Positions 18,528 to 26,984 of a stretch of DNA of 43,957 nucleotides are shown here, piece after piece (within the stretch, counting starts at the first letter, position 1; each line of letters opens with the position of its first letter). This DNA comes from Mycobacterium alsense (GTDB taxonomy: Bacteria > Actinomycetota > Actinomycetes > Mycobacteriales > Mycobacteriaceae): contig NZ_MVHD01000050.1 of assembly GCF_002086635.1 (NCBI RefSeq), positions 1 to 43,957 on the forward strand, written 5' to 3'. The notes below the pieces were generated by a model. That model worked only from the letters and a program-made list of their open reading frames with translations, had not been told where the DNA came from and did not search any database. The position numbers and the translations under genes are program-made.

Positions 18528-19664
18528 CTATTGGGTCAACTCGGGCGGAACCCCCGGCTGCCCGTCGACCGGCTGCCGCGCGATCGCCTCGGCCTTGGCC
18601 ACGGCCTGGGCGATCGCCGGGTCGGTCTCGGTGGAGAACCAGTCGGCGACGTCGGCGTCGTCGTCGCCGGCGTGCCTGGGCGCGTCATCGACCGGGGAGG
18701 GCTCGAACCGGAACACGCCGTCCTCGCCCGGCGCGCCCAGCAGCTTGGTGAACCCCTGCAGCGCCGCGCTGAAATCGCTGGGCACCACCCACACCTTGTT
18801 GGCGTCACCGCGTGCCATCTCCGGCAGCGTCTGCAGGTACTGGTAGGCCAGCATCTCCGGGGTCGGCCTGCCCGCCTTGATCGCGGCGAACGTCTTCTCG
18901 ATGGCCTTGGCCTCGCCCTGCGCCCGCAGGTACGCCGCGGCGCGCTCACCCTGGGCGCGCAGCATCCGCGACTGCCGGTCGGCTTCGGCGGCCAAAATCG
19001 CCGCCTGCTTGGCGCCCTCGGCGGCCAGGATCTGCGCCTGCTTTTGGCCCTCGGCCTCCTTGATCGACGACTCCCGCATGCCCTCGGCGGTCAGGATCAT
19101 CGCGCGCTTCTCGCGGTCGGCCTTCATCTGCTTTTCCATCGACGCCTGGATCGACGGCGGCGGGTCGATCGCCTTCAGCTCCACTCGGGCCACCCGCAGG
19201 CCCCAGCGGCCGGTGGCCTCGTCGAGCACGCCGCGCAGCTGGCCGTTGATCATGTCGCGGGAGGTCAGCGTTTGCTCCAGCGTCATGCCGCCGACGACGT
19301 TGCGCAGCGTGGTGGTGGTGAGTTGCTCGACCCCGACGATGTAGTTGCTGATCTCGTACACCGCCGCCTGCGGCACGGTGACCTGGAAGTACACCACGGT
19401 GTCGATGCTGACCGTCAGGTTGTCCTCGGTGATGACCGGCTGCGGCGGGAACGAGACCACCCGCTCACGCAGGTCCACCCGCGCGCGGATGCGGTCGATG
19501 AACGGGATCAGCAACGTCAACTGCCCACTGACCGTGCGGCTGTAGCGGCCCAGGCGTTCGATCACCGCGGCCTCGGCCTGCGGGATCAACGCGACGGACT
19601 TTGCCACCACGATGATCCCGAAGATCACCAGCGCAAGCGCCACCACCAACAGAGCGACTGCCAT
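18528..19664 (-). CDS. SPFH/stomatin-prohibitin family membrane protein (QmcA-like, Rv1488)
   Basis: 378 residues (Rv1488 381). An N-terminal membrane helix (about 3-26) is followed by the SPFH/Band 7 domain at about 25-190 (AAVIERLGRYSRTVSGQLTLLIPFIDRI; RERVVSFPPQPVITEDNLTVSID). A long Ala/Glu/Lys/Gln coiled coil follows at about 185-260 (KEAEGQKQAQILAAEGAKQ), then an acidic C-terminal tail. These proteins oligomerise into membrane cages or scaffolds and usually pair with an NfeD protein, which lies 27 bp upstream here. GGAGG sits 5 nt before the ATG. Confidence 0.92.
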   Translation of the reverse strand: MAVALLVVALALVIFGIIVVAKSVALIPQAEAAVIERLGRYSRTVSGQLTLLIPFIDRIRARVDLRERVVSFPPQPVITEDNLTVSIDTVVYFQVTVPQAAVYEISNYIVGVEQLTTTTLRNVVGGMTLEQTLTSRDMINGQLRGVLDEATGRWGLRVARVELKAIDPPPSIQASMEKQMKADREKRAMILTAEGMRESSIKEAEGQKQAQILAAEGAKQAAILAAEADRQSRMLRAQGERAAAYLRAQGEAKAIEKTFAAIKAGRPTPEMLAYQYLQTLPEMARGDANKVWVVPSDFSAALQGFTKLLGAPGEDGVFRFEPSPVDDAPRHAGDDDADVADWFSTETDPAIAQAVAKAEAIARQPVDGQPGVPPELTQ

Positions 19665-19691
19665 CGTTTCCTCCTGTTTCTCCAGAGGGGT

Positions 19692-20126
19692 TTACACGCC
19701 CTTGAACACCACCGCTGTGGCGCCGTCGATCTGCATGACGGTCACCCGTTCGCCGGGTTCGTACACGTCGTTGTCGTTGAATGGCCGCGCCGTCCACACC
19801 TGGCCGTCCAGCTTCACCTGGCCCTCGTCCCGTGCGACGCGGTCGAGCACCAGCGCGCTTTTGCCCTCCAGCGCGGCGACCCCCATCGGCAACCCCTTCG
19901 CGGGCGCGATGCGGCGCCGCAGCGCGGGGCGCACCCCGATGAGCAGCAGGATGGACACGGCCACGAACACCGCCGCGTTCGCCCACACCGGCCACCCCAG
20001 CAGCCAGGTGCTCCCCGCGGCCGCCAGCGCTCCCCCGGAAAGCATCAGCAGGGACATATCGCCGGTGAGCGCCTCCGCACCGGCGAGCACCAGCGCGAAT
20101 ATGAGCCAGATCACCGCGGCGGGCAT
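19692..20126 (-). CDS. NfeD-like membrane protein (Rv1487)
   Basis: 144 residues from ATG 20126, exactly the length of Rv1487; the frame opens at 20168 but the extra 14 residues overlap the divergent promoter. Hydrophobic helices lie at about 3-20, 27-45 and 50-67, followed by a C-terminal OB-fold domain (GKSALVLDRVARDEGQVKLDGQVWTARP). NfeD-type OB domains bind SPFH oligomers; the gene order nfeD-stomatin is the widespread partner arrangement. There is no protease domain, so it is the short class. Confidence 0.88.
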   Translation of the reverse strand: MPAAVIWLIFALVLAGAEALTGDMSLLMLSGGALAAAGSTWLLGWPVWANAAVFVAVSILLLIGVRPALRRRIAPAKGLPMGVAALEGKSALVLDRVARDEGQVKLDGQVWTARPFNDNDVYEPGERVTVMQIDGATAVVFKGV

Positions 20127-20183
20127 GCGGCCAGAATACGCGTAATCCGACTTTGCCGGACCAAACAACTACACTCCGAGATC

Positions 20184-21047
20184 ATGTGGTGTCCCAGTGT
20201 CTCGCTATCCCTGTGGGCCAACGCCTGGCTCGCGGGCAGGGCCGCGCCCGACGACGTCTTGGACGCGTTATCCCTCTGGGCGCCAAAGCAATCGGTCACC
20301 GCGTATGATGCGGTCGCCGCGGGCCACACCGGGCTGCCGTGGCCCGACGTCCACGACGCCGGGACGGTGACGCTGCTGCAGACGCTGCGCGCGGCCGTTG
20401 GCCGGTCCCGCGCGCGGGGGGCGATCAACGTGGTGCTGCCCGTGCCCGGGGACGTGCGGGGGCTGGCCCCCGGGACGCAGTTCGAGTCCGACGCCCTGGC
20501 CGCCGGCGAGGCGGTCATCATCGCCGGCCCCGACGACCCCGGCGCCGCCGTCGGGCTGGTCCCCGAGTTCAACTACGGCGACCTCGACGAGATCGAAGAG
20601 CACACCGGGTTGCCCGAACTGTGCGGGCTGTTCTGGACCGTGTACTCGCTGCCCGGCGCGCCCGCGCTCGAACACCACGAACTGGGCGACTCCGAGTACG
20701 CGCTGCGTTCGGCGGTGCGATCGGCCGCCGACGCGCTGGGGGCCATCGGGCTGGGAGCCGCCGCCTGCGACGTCGACGACCCGCGGGCGCTCGTCGAGCA
20801 GCTGCTGGAATCGGCACGGCAGCACCGCATTCCCGGCCACGCGCCGTCGCGCGCGCTGCGGGTGCTGGAGAACGCCGCACACGTCGACGCGATCATCGCG
20901 GTCAGCTCCGGGCTCGCGGGGATCGGCCCGCAGTCGTCCTCGCAGGCTCAGATCACCAGCGACGCGCTGCGGCCACTCGCCTCGGTGGTGCGCTCCGCGC
21001 GGATGGCGGCGGTCAGCGCGATCCTGCAGTCGGCCTGGGCGGACTAA
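20184..21047 (+). CDS. Conserved mycobacterial protein of unknown function (Rv1486c-like)
   Basis: 287 residues (Rv1486c 288). Only the 3' part of a much longer open frame is real: ATG 20184 follows the 57-bp divergent gap with nfeD. It is a soluble, Ala/Leu-rich protein without signal peptide or membrane helix: MWCPSVSLSLWANAWLAG, then VLPVPGDVRGL, LPELCGLFWTVYSLPG and a helical C-terminus. I do not recognise a domain. Conservation beside hemZ and nfeD across mycobacteria suggests a housekeeping role. The stop overlaps the convergent hemZ stop (CTAA). Confidence 0.85.
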   Translation: MWCPSVSLSLWANAWLAGRAAPDDVLDALSLWAPKQSVTAYDAVAAGHTGLPWPDVHDAGTVTLLQTLRAAVGRSRARGAINVVLPVPGDVRGLAPGTQFESDALAAGEAVIIAGPDDPGAAVGLVPEFNYGDLDEIEEHTGLPELCGLFWTVYSLPGAPALEHHELGDSEYALRSAVRSAADALGAIGLGAAACDVDDPRALVEQLLESARQHRIPGHAPSRALRVLENAAHVDAIIAVSSGLAGIGPQSSSQAQITSDALRPLASVVRSARMAAVSAILQSAWAD

Positions 21048-22045
21048 TCGCTCGCCGCGGCGCAGTGCGGCGGGCGGCACGCTTCGCCGTTGACGCTGGC
21101 GAGGCAGCCCGGCACGGGATCGGGCCCGCTCACCCGCCGCGGCGCCCGGCCGTGGCGGAGCTCGTCGATCAGGTCGGCGGCCAGCCGGGCGAATCGCCGG
21201 TCCGCGTTGGGCGTCGCGGCCCGGGCGAACGCGATCCCGGCGGCCTCGGCCTGTGAACGCAACTCGTGGTCGAGATCCCAGACGACCTCGATGTGGTCGG
21301 CGACGAACCCGATCGGGCAGACGACGACGGCCTTCGTGTCGCCCAGGCGGGTCAGGTGGTCGGCGACGTCGGGCTCCAGCCACGGCACCCGCGGCGGGCC
21401 CGACCGCGACTGCCAGACCAGGTCGTAGTCGGCGTACCCCGCCGCGGCCGCGACCAGCCTTGCGGCATAGGCGACTTGGCGGCTGTACAGCCTCGGGCCG
21501 CAGCGCTCGTCGGCGGCCACCGGGACCGAATGCGCGGTGAACACCAAGCGCGCGCCGGCGGGCACCGTCCCCGCCGCCGCCGCGATGGCGCCGGCGAACA
21601 TCTCCACGAAGAGCGGGTGGTCGAAATAGGGCCGCAGCTTGACCAGCTCGGGGGCGTCCGGTCCGGCCGCCCGGCGCGCGCGGGCGATGTCCTCGACGTA
21701 CTGCGTGCAGCTGGAATACCCGCTCCACGCCGACGTGGTGAACACCGCGGCACGACGAACACCGTTGTCGCGCATGGCGGTAACGGTGTCTTCGACGTAG
21801 GGCTCCCAGTTGCGGTTGCCGAAGTAGACCGGCAGGTCCTGCTCGCGTTGCAGCTGCGCGATCAGCGCGCGGTTGATGCCGTTGATCGGGGACACGCCAC
21901 CGAAATGCAGGTAGTGCCCGGCGACGTCGTCGAGGCGTTCGGGCGGCACGTTTCGGCCGCGGGTGACGTTCTCCAGAAACGGCCGCACCTGCTCGGGCCC
22001 CTCCGGCCCGCCGAAGGACAGCAGCAGGACGGCGTCAAACTCCAC
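21044..22045 (-). CDS. hemZ: Coproporphyrin/protoporphyrin ferrochelatase
   Basis: 333 residues (H37Rv HemZ/CpfC 344). Conserved segments are LLLSFGGPEGPEQVRPFLENV at the N-terminus, GNRNWEPYVEDTV, the catalytic-region FTAHSVP (His172), DLVWQSRSGPPRVPWLEPDV and CPIGFVADHIEVVWDLDHE. The C-terminus carries Cys314, Cys323 and Cys328 (pattern C-x8-C-x4-C), the ligands expected for the [2Fe-2S] cluster reported for actinobacterial ferrochelatases; the fourth ligand should be an upstream Cys. It inserts Fe2+ in the last steps of haem synthesis. It is third in the fabG1-inhA-hemZ operon (16-bp gap to inhA). Confidence 0.95.
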   Translation of the reverse strand: MEFDAVLLLSFGGPEGPEQVRPFLENVTRGRNVPPERLDDVAGHYLHFGGVSPINGINRALIAQLQREQDLPVYFGNRNWEPYVEDTVTAMRDNGVRRAAVFTTSAWSGYSSCTQYVEDIARARRAAGPDAPELVKLRPYFDHPLFVEMFAGAIAAAAGTVPAGARLVFTAHSVPVAADERCGPRLYSRQVAYAARLVAAAAGYADYDLVWQSRSGPPRVPWLEPDVADHLTRLGDTKAVVVCPIGFVADHIEVVWDLDHELRSQAEAAGIAFARAATPNADRRFARLAADLIDELRHGRAPRRVSGPDPVPGCLASVNGEACRPPHCAAASD

Positions 22046-22061
22046 GGAAATCCATTGCCGA

Positions 22062-22871
22062 TTACAGCAATTGGGTGCTGGCGCCGCCGTCGGCGTAGAT
22101 GACGGTCCCGGTGGTGGCGGGCAGCCACTCGGAGAGCAGCGCGCACACGGTTTTGGCGACCGGGGTCGCGTCCTTCATGTTCCAGCCCAGCGGGGCGCGC
22201 TGGTCCCAGCCCTCCTCGAGCAGGTGGATCTGCGCGCCCGCTTCCTCGCCCAGCGCACCGCCGACGATCGCGCTCATCGCCAGCGTCCGAATCGGCCCCG
22301 CGGCAACCAGATTGGAGCGCACGCCGTACCTGCCGGCCTCGCGGGCCACGAACCGGTTCACCGACTCCAGCGCGCTCTTGGCCACCGTCATCCAGTTGTA
22401 GGCGGGCATTGCGCGCGACGGGTCGAAGTCCATGCCGACGATGCCGCCGCCGGGGTTCATGATCGGCAGCAGCGCCTTTGCCAGCGAGGCATACGAGTAC
22501 GCCGAGATGTGGATGCCCTTGGAGACGTCCTCGTAGGGGGCGTCGAAGAACGGGTTGATGCCCATCCCGGTCTGCGGCATGAAGCCGATCGAATGCACCA
22601 CGCCGTCAAGCTTGTTGCCCTCGCCGATGACCTCGGTCACCCGGTTGGCGAGGGTCTGCAGGTGCTCCTCGTTTTGCACGTCGAGCTCGATCAGCGGCGC
22701 CTTCTGCGGCAGCCGGTCGGCGATGCGCTGGATCAGCCGCAGCCGGTCGAATCCGGTCAGCACCAGTTCGGCCCCCTGCTCCTGGGCCACCCGCGCGATG
22801 TGAAACGCGATCGAGGAGTCGGTGATGATCCCCGTGACCAGGATCCGTTTGCCTTCGAGCAGTCCTGCCAT
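22062..22871 (-). CDS. inhA: NADH-dependent enoyl-ACP reductase InhA
   Basis: 269 residues, same length as H37Rv InhA and near identical to it from memory. The SDR Rossmann start is VTGIITDSSIAFHIA, with catalytic Tyr158 and Lys165 in YNWMTVAK and NADH-pocket Ser94 in VVHSIGFMPQTGMG. It reduces trans-2-enoyl-ACP in the FAS-II cycle that elongates meromycolate chains; it is the target of isoniazid-NAD, ethionamide-NAD and triclosan. Positions linked to isoniazid resistance (Ile16, Ile21, Ser94) are wild type. It follows fabG1 by 16 bp. Confidence 0.98.
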   Translation of the reverse strand: MAGLLEGKRILVTGIITDSSIAFHIARVAQEQGAELVLTGFDRLRLIQRIADRLPQKAPLIELDVQNEEHLQTLANRVTEVIGEGNKLDGVVHSIGFMPQTGMGINPFFDAPYEDVSKGIHISAYSYASLAKALLPIMNPGGGIVGMDFDPSRAMPAYNWMTVAKSALESVNRFVAREAGRYGVRSNLVAAGPIRTLAMSAIVGGALGEEAGAQIHLLEEGWDQRAPLGWNMKDATPVAKTVCALLSEWLPATTGTVIYADGGASTQLL

Positions 22872-22887
22872 GTCCGTCCTTCGTCCC

Positions 22888-23619
22888 TCAGTGACCCATA
22901 CCCATGCCGCCGTCGACCGGGATGACCGCGCCGGAGATGTAACTCGCGTCCTCGGACGCGAGGAAGCTGACCACGCCCGCGACCTCGGCGGCGGTGCCGA
23001 CCCGCTTGGCCGGGATGAATTGCAGCGCCCCCTCCTGGATCCGCTCGTCCAGCGCGCGGGTCATGTCGGTGTCGATGTAGCCCGGGGCCACCACGTTCGC
23101 GGTCACGTTGGCCTTGGACATCTCCCGCGCGATCGAGCGGGCCATGCCGATCACGCCGGCCTTGGAGGCCGCGTAGTTGGCCTGGTTGCCGATGCCCCAG
23201 GTGCCGGAGACCGAGCCTATGAAGATCATTCGGCCGAACTTGTTGCGCTGCATGCTGCGCGAGGCCCGCTGAGCCACCCGGAACGCGCCGGTGAGGTTGG
23301 CGTCGATGACCTTCGCGAACTTCTCCTCGGTCATGCGCATCAGAAACGCGTCGGCGGCGACTCCGGCGTTGGACACCAGCACCTCGACCGGGCCCTGGTG
23401 CTCCTCGATCTCCTTGAAGGCGCGATCGACGGCGTCGTTGTCGGTGACGTCGCACTCGACGCCGAACAGCCCGTCGGGCGCCCCGGATCCGCGGTGCGTG
23501 ACGGCCACCTTGTGGCCGTCGGCGGCCAGTCGCTTCGCGATCGCCAGACCGATCCCCCGGTTTCCACCCGTCACCAGGACCGAACGGGGTACGAATGCGG
23601 GTCTGCCTTCGTCAGTCAC
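22888..23619 (-). CDS. fabG1: 3-oxoacyl-ACP reductase MabA/FabG1
   Basis: 243 residues (H37Rv 247; the N-terminal leader is four residues shorter). SDR motifs are TGGNRGIG, NAG (SNAGVAADAF), catalytic Ser in IGSVSG, and YAASK. It is an NADPH-dependent beta-ketoacyl reductase of the mycolic FAS-II system, transcribed with inhA. The GTG start and the sequence just before it are conserved with H37Rv, supporting this start. Transcription should come from the promoter immediately upstream. Confidence 0.97.
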   Translation of the reverse strand: MTDEGRPAFVPRSVLVTGGNRGIGLAIAKRLAADGHKVAVTHRGSGAPDGLFGVECDVTDNDAVDRAFKEIEEHQGPVEVLVSNAGVAADAFLMRMTEEKFAKVIDANLTGAFRVAQRASRSMQRNKFGRMIFIGSVSGTWGIGNQANYAASKAGVIGMARSIAREMSKANVTANVVAPGYIDTDMTRALDERIQEGALQFIPAKRVGTAAEVAGVVSFLASEDASYISGAVIPVDGGMGMGH

Positions 23620-23650
23620 CCCGCCAACCTATCGTCTTGCCTGTCGCGCA
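23620..23650 (-). promoter_or_regulatory. fabG1-inhA promoter, -10 region
   Basis: Reading the minus strand, the bases before GTG are GACGATAGGTTGGCGGG, which differ from the H37Rv fabG1-inhA leader (from memory) at one base, T to G at -5. The C at -15 and T at -8, the positions whose change up-regulates inhA in resistant M. tuberculosis, are both wild type. The start lies very close to this element, consistent with a short or leaderless transcript. Confidence 0.65.
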
Positions 23651-23684
23651 CTGCAATCGGCTCTTCGCGGGATCCGACCGTCGC

Positions 23685-23740
23685 CGAGCGTGCAGCCACT
23701 GCGAAAAATCGTGCCGGATTTCGCATTGGTTGCACGTTCG
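23685..23740. repeat. Imperfect inverted repeat between Rv1481-like gene and fabG1
   Basis: The left arm CGAGCGTGCAGCCACTGCGA and the complement of the right arm CGAACGTGCAACCAATGCGA match at 17 of 20 positions; two A residues extend the pairing, and the loop is about 12 nt. It lies 25 bp past the stop of the Rv1481-like gene and just upstream of the fabG1 promoter, so it is well placed to end the moxR1 operon transcript. There is no U-run. It shares its core with the hairpin at 33644-33681. Confidence 0.65.
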
Positions 23741-23765
23741 GTGCGCGAACGCCGCAAACGCAGAG

Positions 23766-24773
23766 CTAGGTCGGCAGGCGGCGGTTGATCAGCAGCGCCG
23801 CCAGCCCCGCGAGCGCCAGCACCAGCGCGCCCAGGCGCAGCCAGCCCACGCTGGCGTCGCCCTTGATCGTCTCGTAGCCGATCTGCTGCTGCAGCGACGC
23901 GTAGACGGCCTTCAGCTCGGCCAGGGTGGCGGCGTTGTACCAGTTCCCCCCGGACAAGTCGGCGACCTTCCTCATGGTGGAATCGTCGACCGGGACCGGC
24001 TGGCGCTGGTCGTTGATTTCGACGAACCCGTAGGGGGTGCCGAACGAGATCGTCGAGATCGGCACGCCCTGGTCCTTGGCGGTGCGCGCGGCGGTGAAGG
24101 CGCCCTTGGGGTTGTCCGGGTTGGTCGGCATCGTCTCCTTGCCGTCGGAGAACAACACGATCCGCGCCGGCGGCGGGGTGTCGCCGCCGCCGATCACCGC
24201 GCCGACGGTGGCGATGGCCTGCAGCGCCGTGAAGATGCCCTCCCCGGTGGCCGTGCGGTCGGCGAACTGTAGCTTGTCCAGCGCGTTCTTGGTCGCCTCC
24301 CGGTTGGTCGTCGGCGACACCAGCACGGTCGCCGTGCCCGCGTAGGAGATCAGCCCCAGGTTGATTCCCGGGGTCAGCTCGTCGGCGAACGCCTTGGCCG
24401 CCTCCTGCGCGGCCGCCATCCGGTTGGGCGCGACGTCGGTGGCCCGCATCGACTGCGACACGTCGATCACCAGCATCACCACCGCGCGATTGCGCGGAAT
24501 GCGGACGTCCTTGGTGGGTCCCGCCATCGCGATCGTCAACAGCACCAGCGACGCCACCAGCAGGATCGCCGGCACGTGCCGCCACCCCGACGGCCGCTGC
24601 GGGGCAACGCTTTCCAGCAGCTCCATGTTCGCGAAACGCAGCATCCGCCGCTGGCGCGCCAGCTGCAGGACGATGTACAGCGCGGCCAGCCCGGCGACGA
24701 CGAGGAGAAAGAGGAAGAACCACGAATGGGCGAAACCCGACAGGCTCATCGGGCCCAGCAGCGGCAGGGTCAC
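23766..24773 (-). CDS. VWA-domain membrane protein (Rv1481)
   Basis: 335 residues, same length as Rv1481. Membrane helices lie at about 17-36 and 68-84, then comes a von Willebrand A domain (about 95-290) with the MIDAS motif DVSQS (Asp104, Ser106, Ser108), VLFSDGKET, and a C-terminal helix (about 308-326). The BatA/aerotolerance-type protein works with MoxR AAA+ ATPases, presumably assembling or maturing envelope proteins. The GTG start overlaps the previous gene's stop as GTGA, showing translational coupling. Confidence 0.93.
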   Translation of the reverse strand: MTLPLLGPMSLSGFAHSWFFLFLLVVAGLAALYIVLQLARQRRMLRFANMELLESVAPQRPSGWRHVPAILLVASLVLLTIAMAGPTKDVRIPRNRAVVMLVIDVSQSMRATDVAPNRMAAAQEAAKAFADELTPGINLGLISYAGTATVLVSPTTNREATKNALDKLQFADRTATGEGIFTALQAIATVGAVIGGGDTPPPARIVLFSDGKETMPTNPDNPKGAFTAARTAKDQGVPISTISFGTPYGFVEINDQRQPVPVDDSTMRKVADLSGGNWYNAATLAELKAVYASLQQQIGYETIKGDASVGWLRLGALVLALAGLAALLINRRLPT

Positions 24774-25732
24774 TGGCGTCCCGCCAGTGCCCCGCGCCGG
24801 CGGGACTCGACGAACCGGACGATGTCGGCGATCCAGTCGCGGTCGGTGCGCAGGGTCAGCACCGGCGCCCCGCAGCCGCGGATGGTGCGCGACACCTCCT
24901 CGCGGTGCGCCGCGGCGGCCTTGGCGAAGTCGTCGCGCAGCTGGGCGTCGATGGTGAACTCGCGGGTGACCCCGGTCTCCGCGTCCTGCAACACGACGTC
25001 GCCGACGTCGGGCAGCTCGACGTCACGGGGGTCGAGCACCTCGATGGCCAGCACCTCGTGGCGTGCCGCGATCGCCCGCAGGGGGCGCGTCCAGTTGATC
25101 GGGCCGAGGAAATCGCTGATGATCACGGCCATGCCGCGGCGGCGTTCGGGCCGGCGCAGGGCGTCGATGGCCGTCGCCAGGTCGCCGCGAACCCCGACCG
25201 GCGCCTTCGGCGTCGTCGCGATGGTCCGCAGCAGCTGCTGTTCGTGCTGGCGCCCCGAGCGGGCGGGCACGCGGGTGATCGTGGCGCCGGTGGAGATGAT
25301 CGCGCCCAGCCGGTTGCCGCCGCCGCTGTTGAGGAAGGTGATCGCCGCCGCGGCCGCCACCGCCAGGTCGCGCTTTTCGCACACCGTCGTGCCGAAGTCC
25401 AGGCTGGCCGACATGTCGATCACCAGCCACGTCTCCAGCTCGCGGTCGGCGATCATCTGCCGGACGTGCGGGTGGGTGGTGCGCGCGGTGACGGCCCAGT
25501 CCATGCGCCGGACGTCGTCGCCGGGCTGGTACTCGCGCGACTCCCCCGGCTCCGTGCCCGGCCCCGGGATCAGCCCGAGGTGATCTCCGTGCAGGACGCC
25601 GTCGAGCTTGCGCTTCACGGTGAGCTCCAGCGTGCGCAGGGCCGCCGACAGCTTCGGGTCGTCGATCTGCCCGCGCTGGAACGACGGCGGGCGATTGGCC
25701 GCGGGCCTCCCGGCGGGGCGCGGGTCCGTCAC
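24770..25732 (-). CDS. DUF58 protein, MoxR-associated (Rv1480)
   Basis: 320 residues from GTG 25732 (Rv1480 about 317). The open frame reaches 26029, but the first 99 codons are antisense-like and overlap moxR1. The DUF58 signature is GESREYQPGDDVRRMDWAVTARTTHPHVRQM (about 75-105), followed by a VWA-like fold (WLVIDMSASLDFG) whose DxSxS is DMSAS. Genes of this kind always sit after moxR and before VWA genes. The GTGA overlap with the moxR1 stop indicates coupled translation. Confidence 0.92.
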   Translation of the reverse strand: MTDPRPAGRPAANRPPSFQRGQIDDPKLSAALRTLELTVKRKLDGVLHGDHLGLIPGPGTEPGESREYQPGDDVRRMDWAVTARTTHPHVRQMIADRELETWLVIDMSASLDFGTTVCEKRDLAVAAAAAITFLNSGGGNRLGAIISTGATITRVPARSGRQHEQQLLRTIATTPKAPVGVRGDLATAIDALRRPERRRGMAVIISDFLGPINWTRPLRAIAARHEVLAIEVLDPRDVELPDVGDVVLQDAETGVTREFTIDAQLRDDFAKAAAAHREEVSRTIRGCGAPVLTLRTDRDWIADIVRFVESRRRGALAGRQ

Positions 25733-26862
25733 CGACCGGTGGCCGCTCCCGCGGCCTGCATCACCGGCGGCACCGAATGACCTTGCTGCGGAATGGCATT
25801 CACCTGGGGCAGGGCGACCGTCTGCAGGACGCGGCTGATGACGATCTCGGGCGAGATCTCGTCGGCGAGCGCGTCGTAGGTGAGCACCAGGCGGTGGCGC
25901 AGCACGTCGGGAATGACCTCCACGACGTCCTGCGGGATGACGTAGTCGCGGCCGCGCACCAGCGCCAGCGAGCGCGCCCCGGCGATGATGCCCAGCGAGG
26001 CGCGCGGGGACGCGCCGAACGAGATCCACGTCTTGACGTCGTTCATGCCCAGCTGTTCGGGGTGGCGGGTGGCGGTGACGACGCGGACCACGTAGTCGAC
26101 CAGCGCGTGGTGGACGAACACGTTCGACGCGATGTCCTGCAGCCGCAGCAGGTCGCCGGTGTTCAGGATCTGCTTGGGCACCGGCGGCTTGACGCCCATC
26201 CGGTAGATGATCTCGCGCTCCTCTTCGGGCGTCGGGTAGCCGACGTTGATCTTGAACAGGAAGCGGTCGCGCTGCGCCTCGGGCAGCGGGTAGACGCCCT
26301 CGTGCTCGATCGGGTTCTGCGTCGCCATCACCAGGAACGGGTTGGGCAGCGGGAAGGTCTTCCCGCCGATGGACACGTGGCGCTCCTGCATGACCTCCAG
26401 CAGCGCCGACTGCACCTTCGCCGGGGCGCGGTTGATCTCGTCGGCGAGCAGGAAGTTGACCACCACCGGGCCGAGCTCGGTGTCGAACTCCTCCTTGCCC
26501 TGCCGGTAGATGCGGGTACCTATGATGTCGGTGGGCACCAGGTCGGGCGTGAACTGGATGCGCGCGAACGTCCCGCCGACCACCCGGGCGAACGTCTCGA
26601 CGGCCAGCGTCTTGGCGACGCCCGGAACGCCCTCGAGCAGGACGTGACCCTTGGACAGCAGCCCGACCAGCATCCGCTCGACGAGCTGGTCCTGGCCGAC
26701 GATGATCCGCTTGACCTCGAAGATGGCCCGCTCCAGCGTGTGGACCTCGGCGGCCAGGCCGTTACCGCCGCCGAGAGGCGCTTCTTGGGTCGGGGCGCCG
26801 GCCTGGCCGCCCGGACCCGGGTAGTTGCTGGCGCCCGGGGGCGGCCCACCTGCTGTTGTCAT
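25729..26862 (-). CDS. moxR1: MoxR-family AAA+ ATPase
   Basis: 377 residues, same as H37Rv MoxR1 (Rv1479), from ATG 26862 with GGAGG at 7 nt; the frame to 26922 is not needed. A Gly/Pro-rich N-terminus (1-35) precedes the Walker A GVPGVAKT (78-85), Walker B FLLADEINRAP, sensor 1 ATQNP (with IEHEGVYPLPEAQRDRF) and the lid domain. It is the motor of the MoxR-DUF58-VWA chaperone-like module. First gene of the operon, 122 bp from ripB. Confidence 0.95.
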   Translation of the reverse strand: MTTAGGPPPGASNYPGPGGQAGAPTQEAPLGGGNGLAAEVHTLERAIFEVKRIIVGQDQLVERMLVGLLSKGHVLLEGVPGVAKTLAVETFARVVGGTFARIQFTPDLVPTDIIGTRIYRQGKEEFDTELGPVVVNFLLADEINRAPAKVQSALLEVMQERHVSIGGKTFPLPNPFLVMATQNPIEHEGVYPLPEAQRDRFLFKINVGYPTPEEEREIIYRMGVKPPVPKQILNTGDLLRLQDIASNVFVHHALVDYVVRVVTATRHPEQLGMNDVKTWISFGASPRASLGIIAGARSLALVRGRDYVIPQDVVEVIPDVLRHRLVLTYDALADEISPEIVISRVLQTVALPQVNAIPQQGHSVPPVMQAAGAATGR

Positions 26863-26984
26863 CAAGAATCCTCCACAGCTCGATCGGACACGACGGCCGG
26901 GCAGCGACGTGCCCTGGTCCAACTATTCCAGGCCTGCGTAATTCCGTCGACGCTCGCCCAGCTGATGGACCGCCGGCCCCGCGA

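Noticed and set aside
18531..20183. Plus-strand open frame extending the Rv1486c-like gene by about 550 codons upstream
   Set aside because: The extension is antisense to the stomatin and NfeD genes and low-complexity; the conserved protein starts at ATG 20184.
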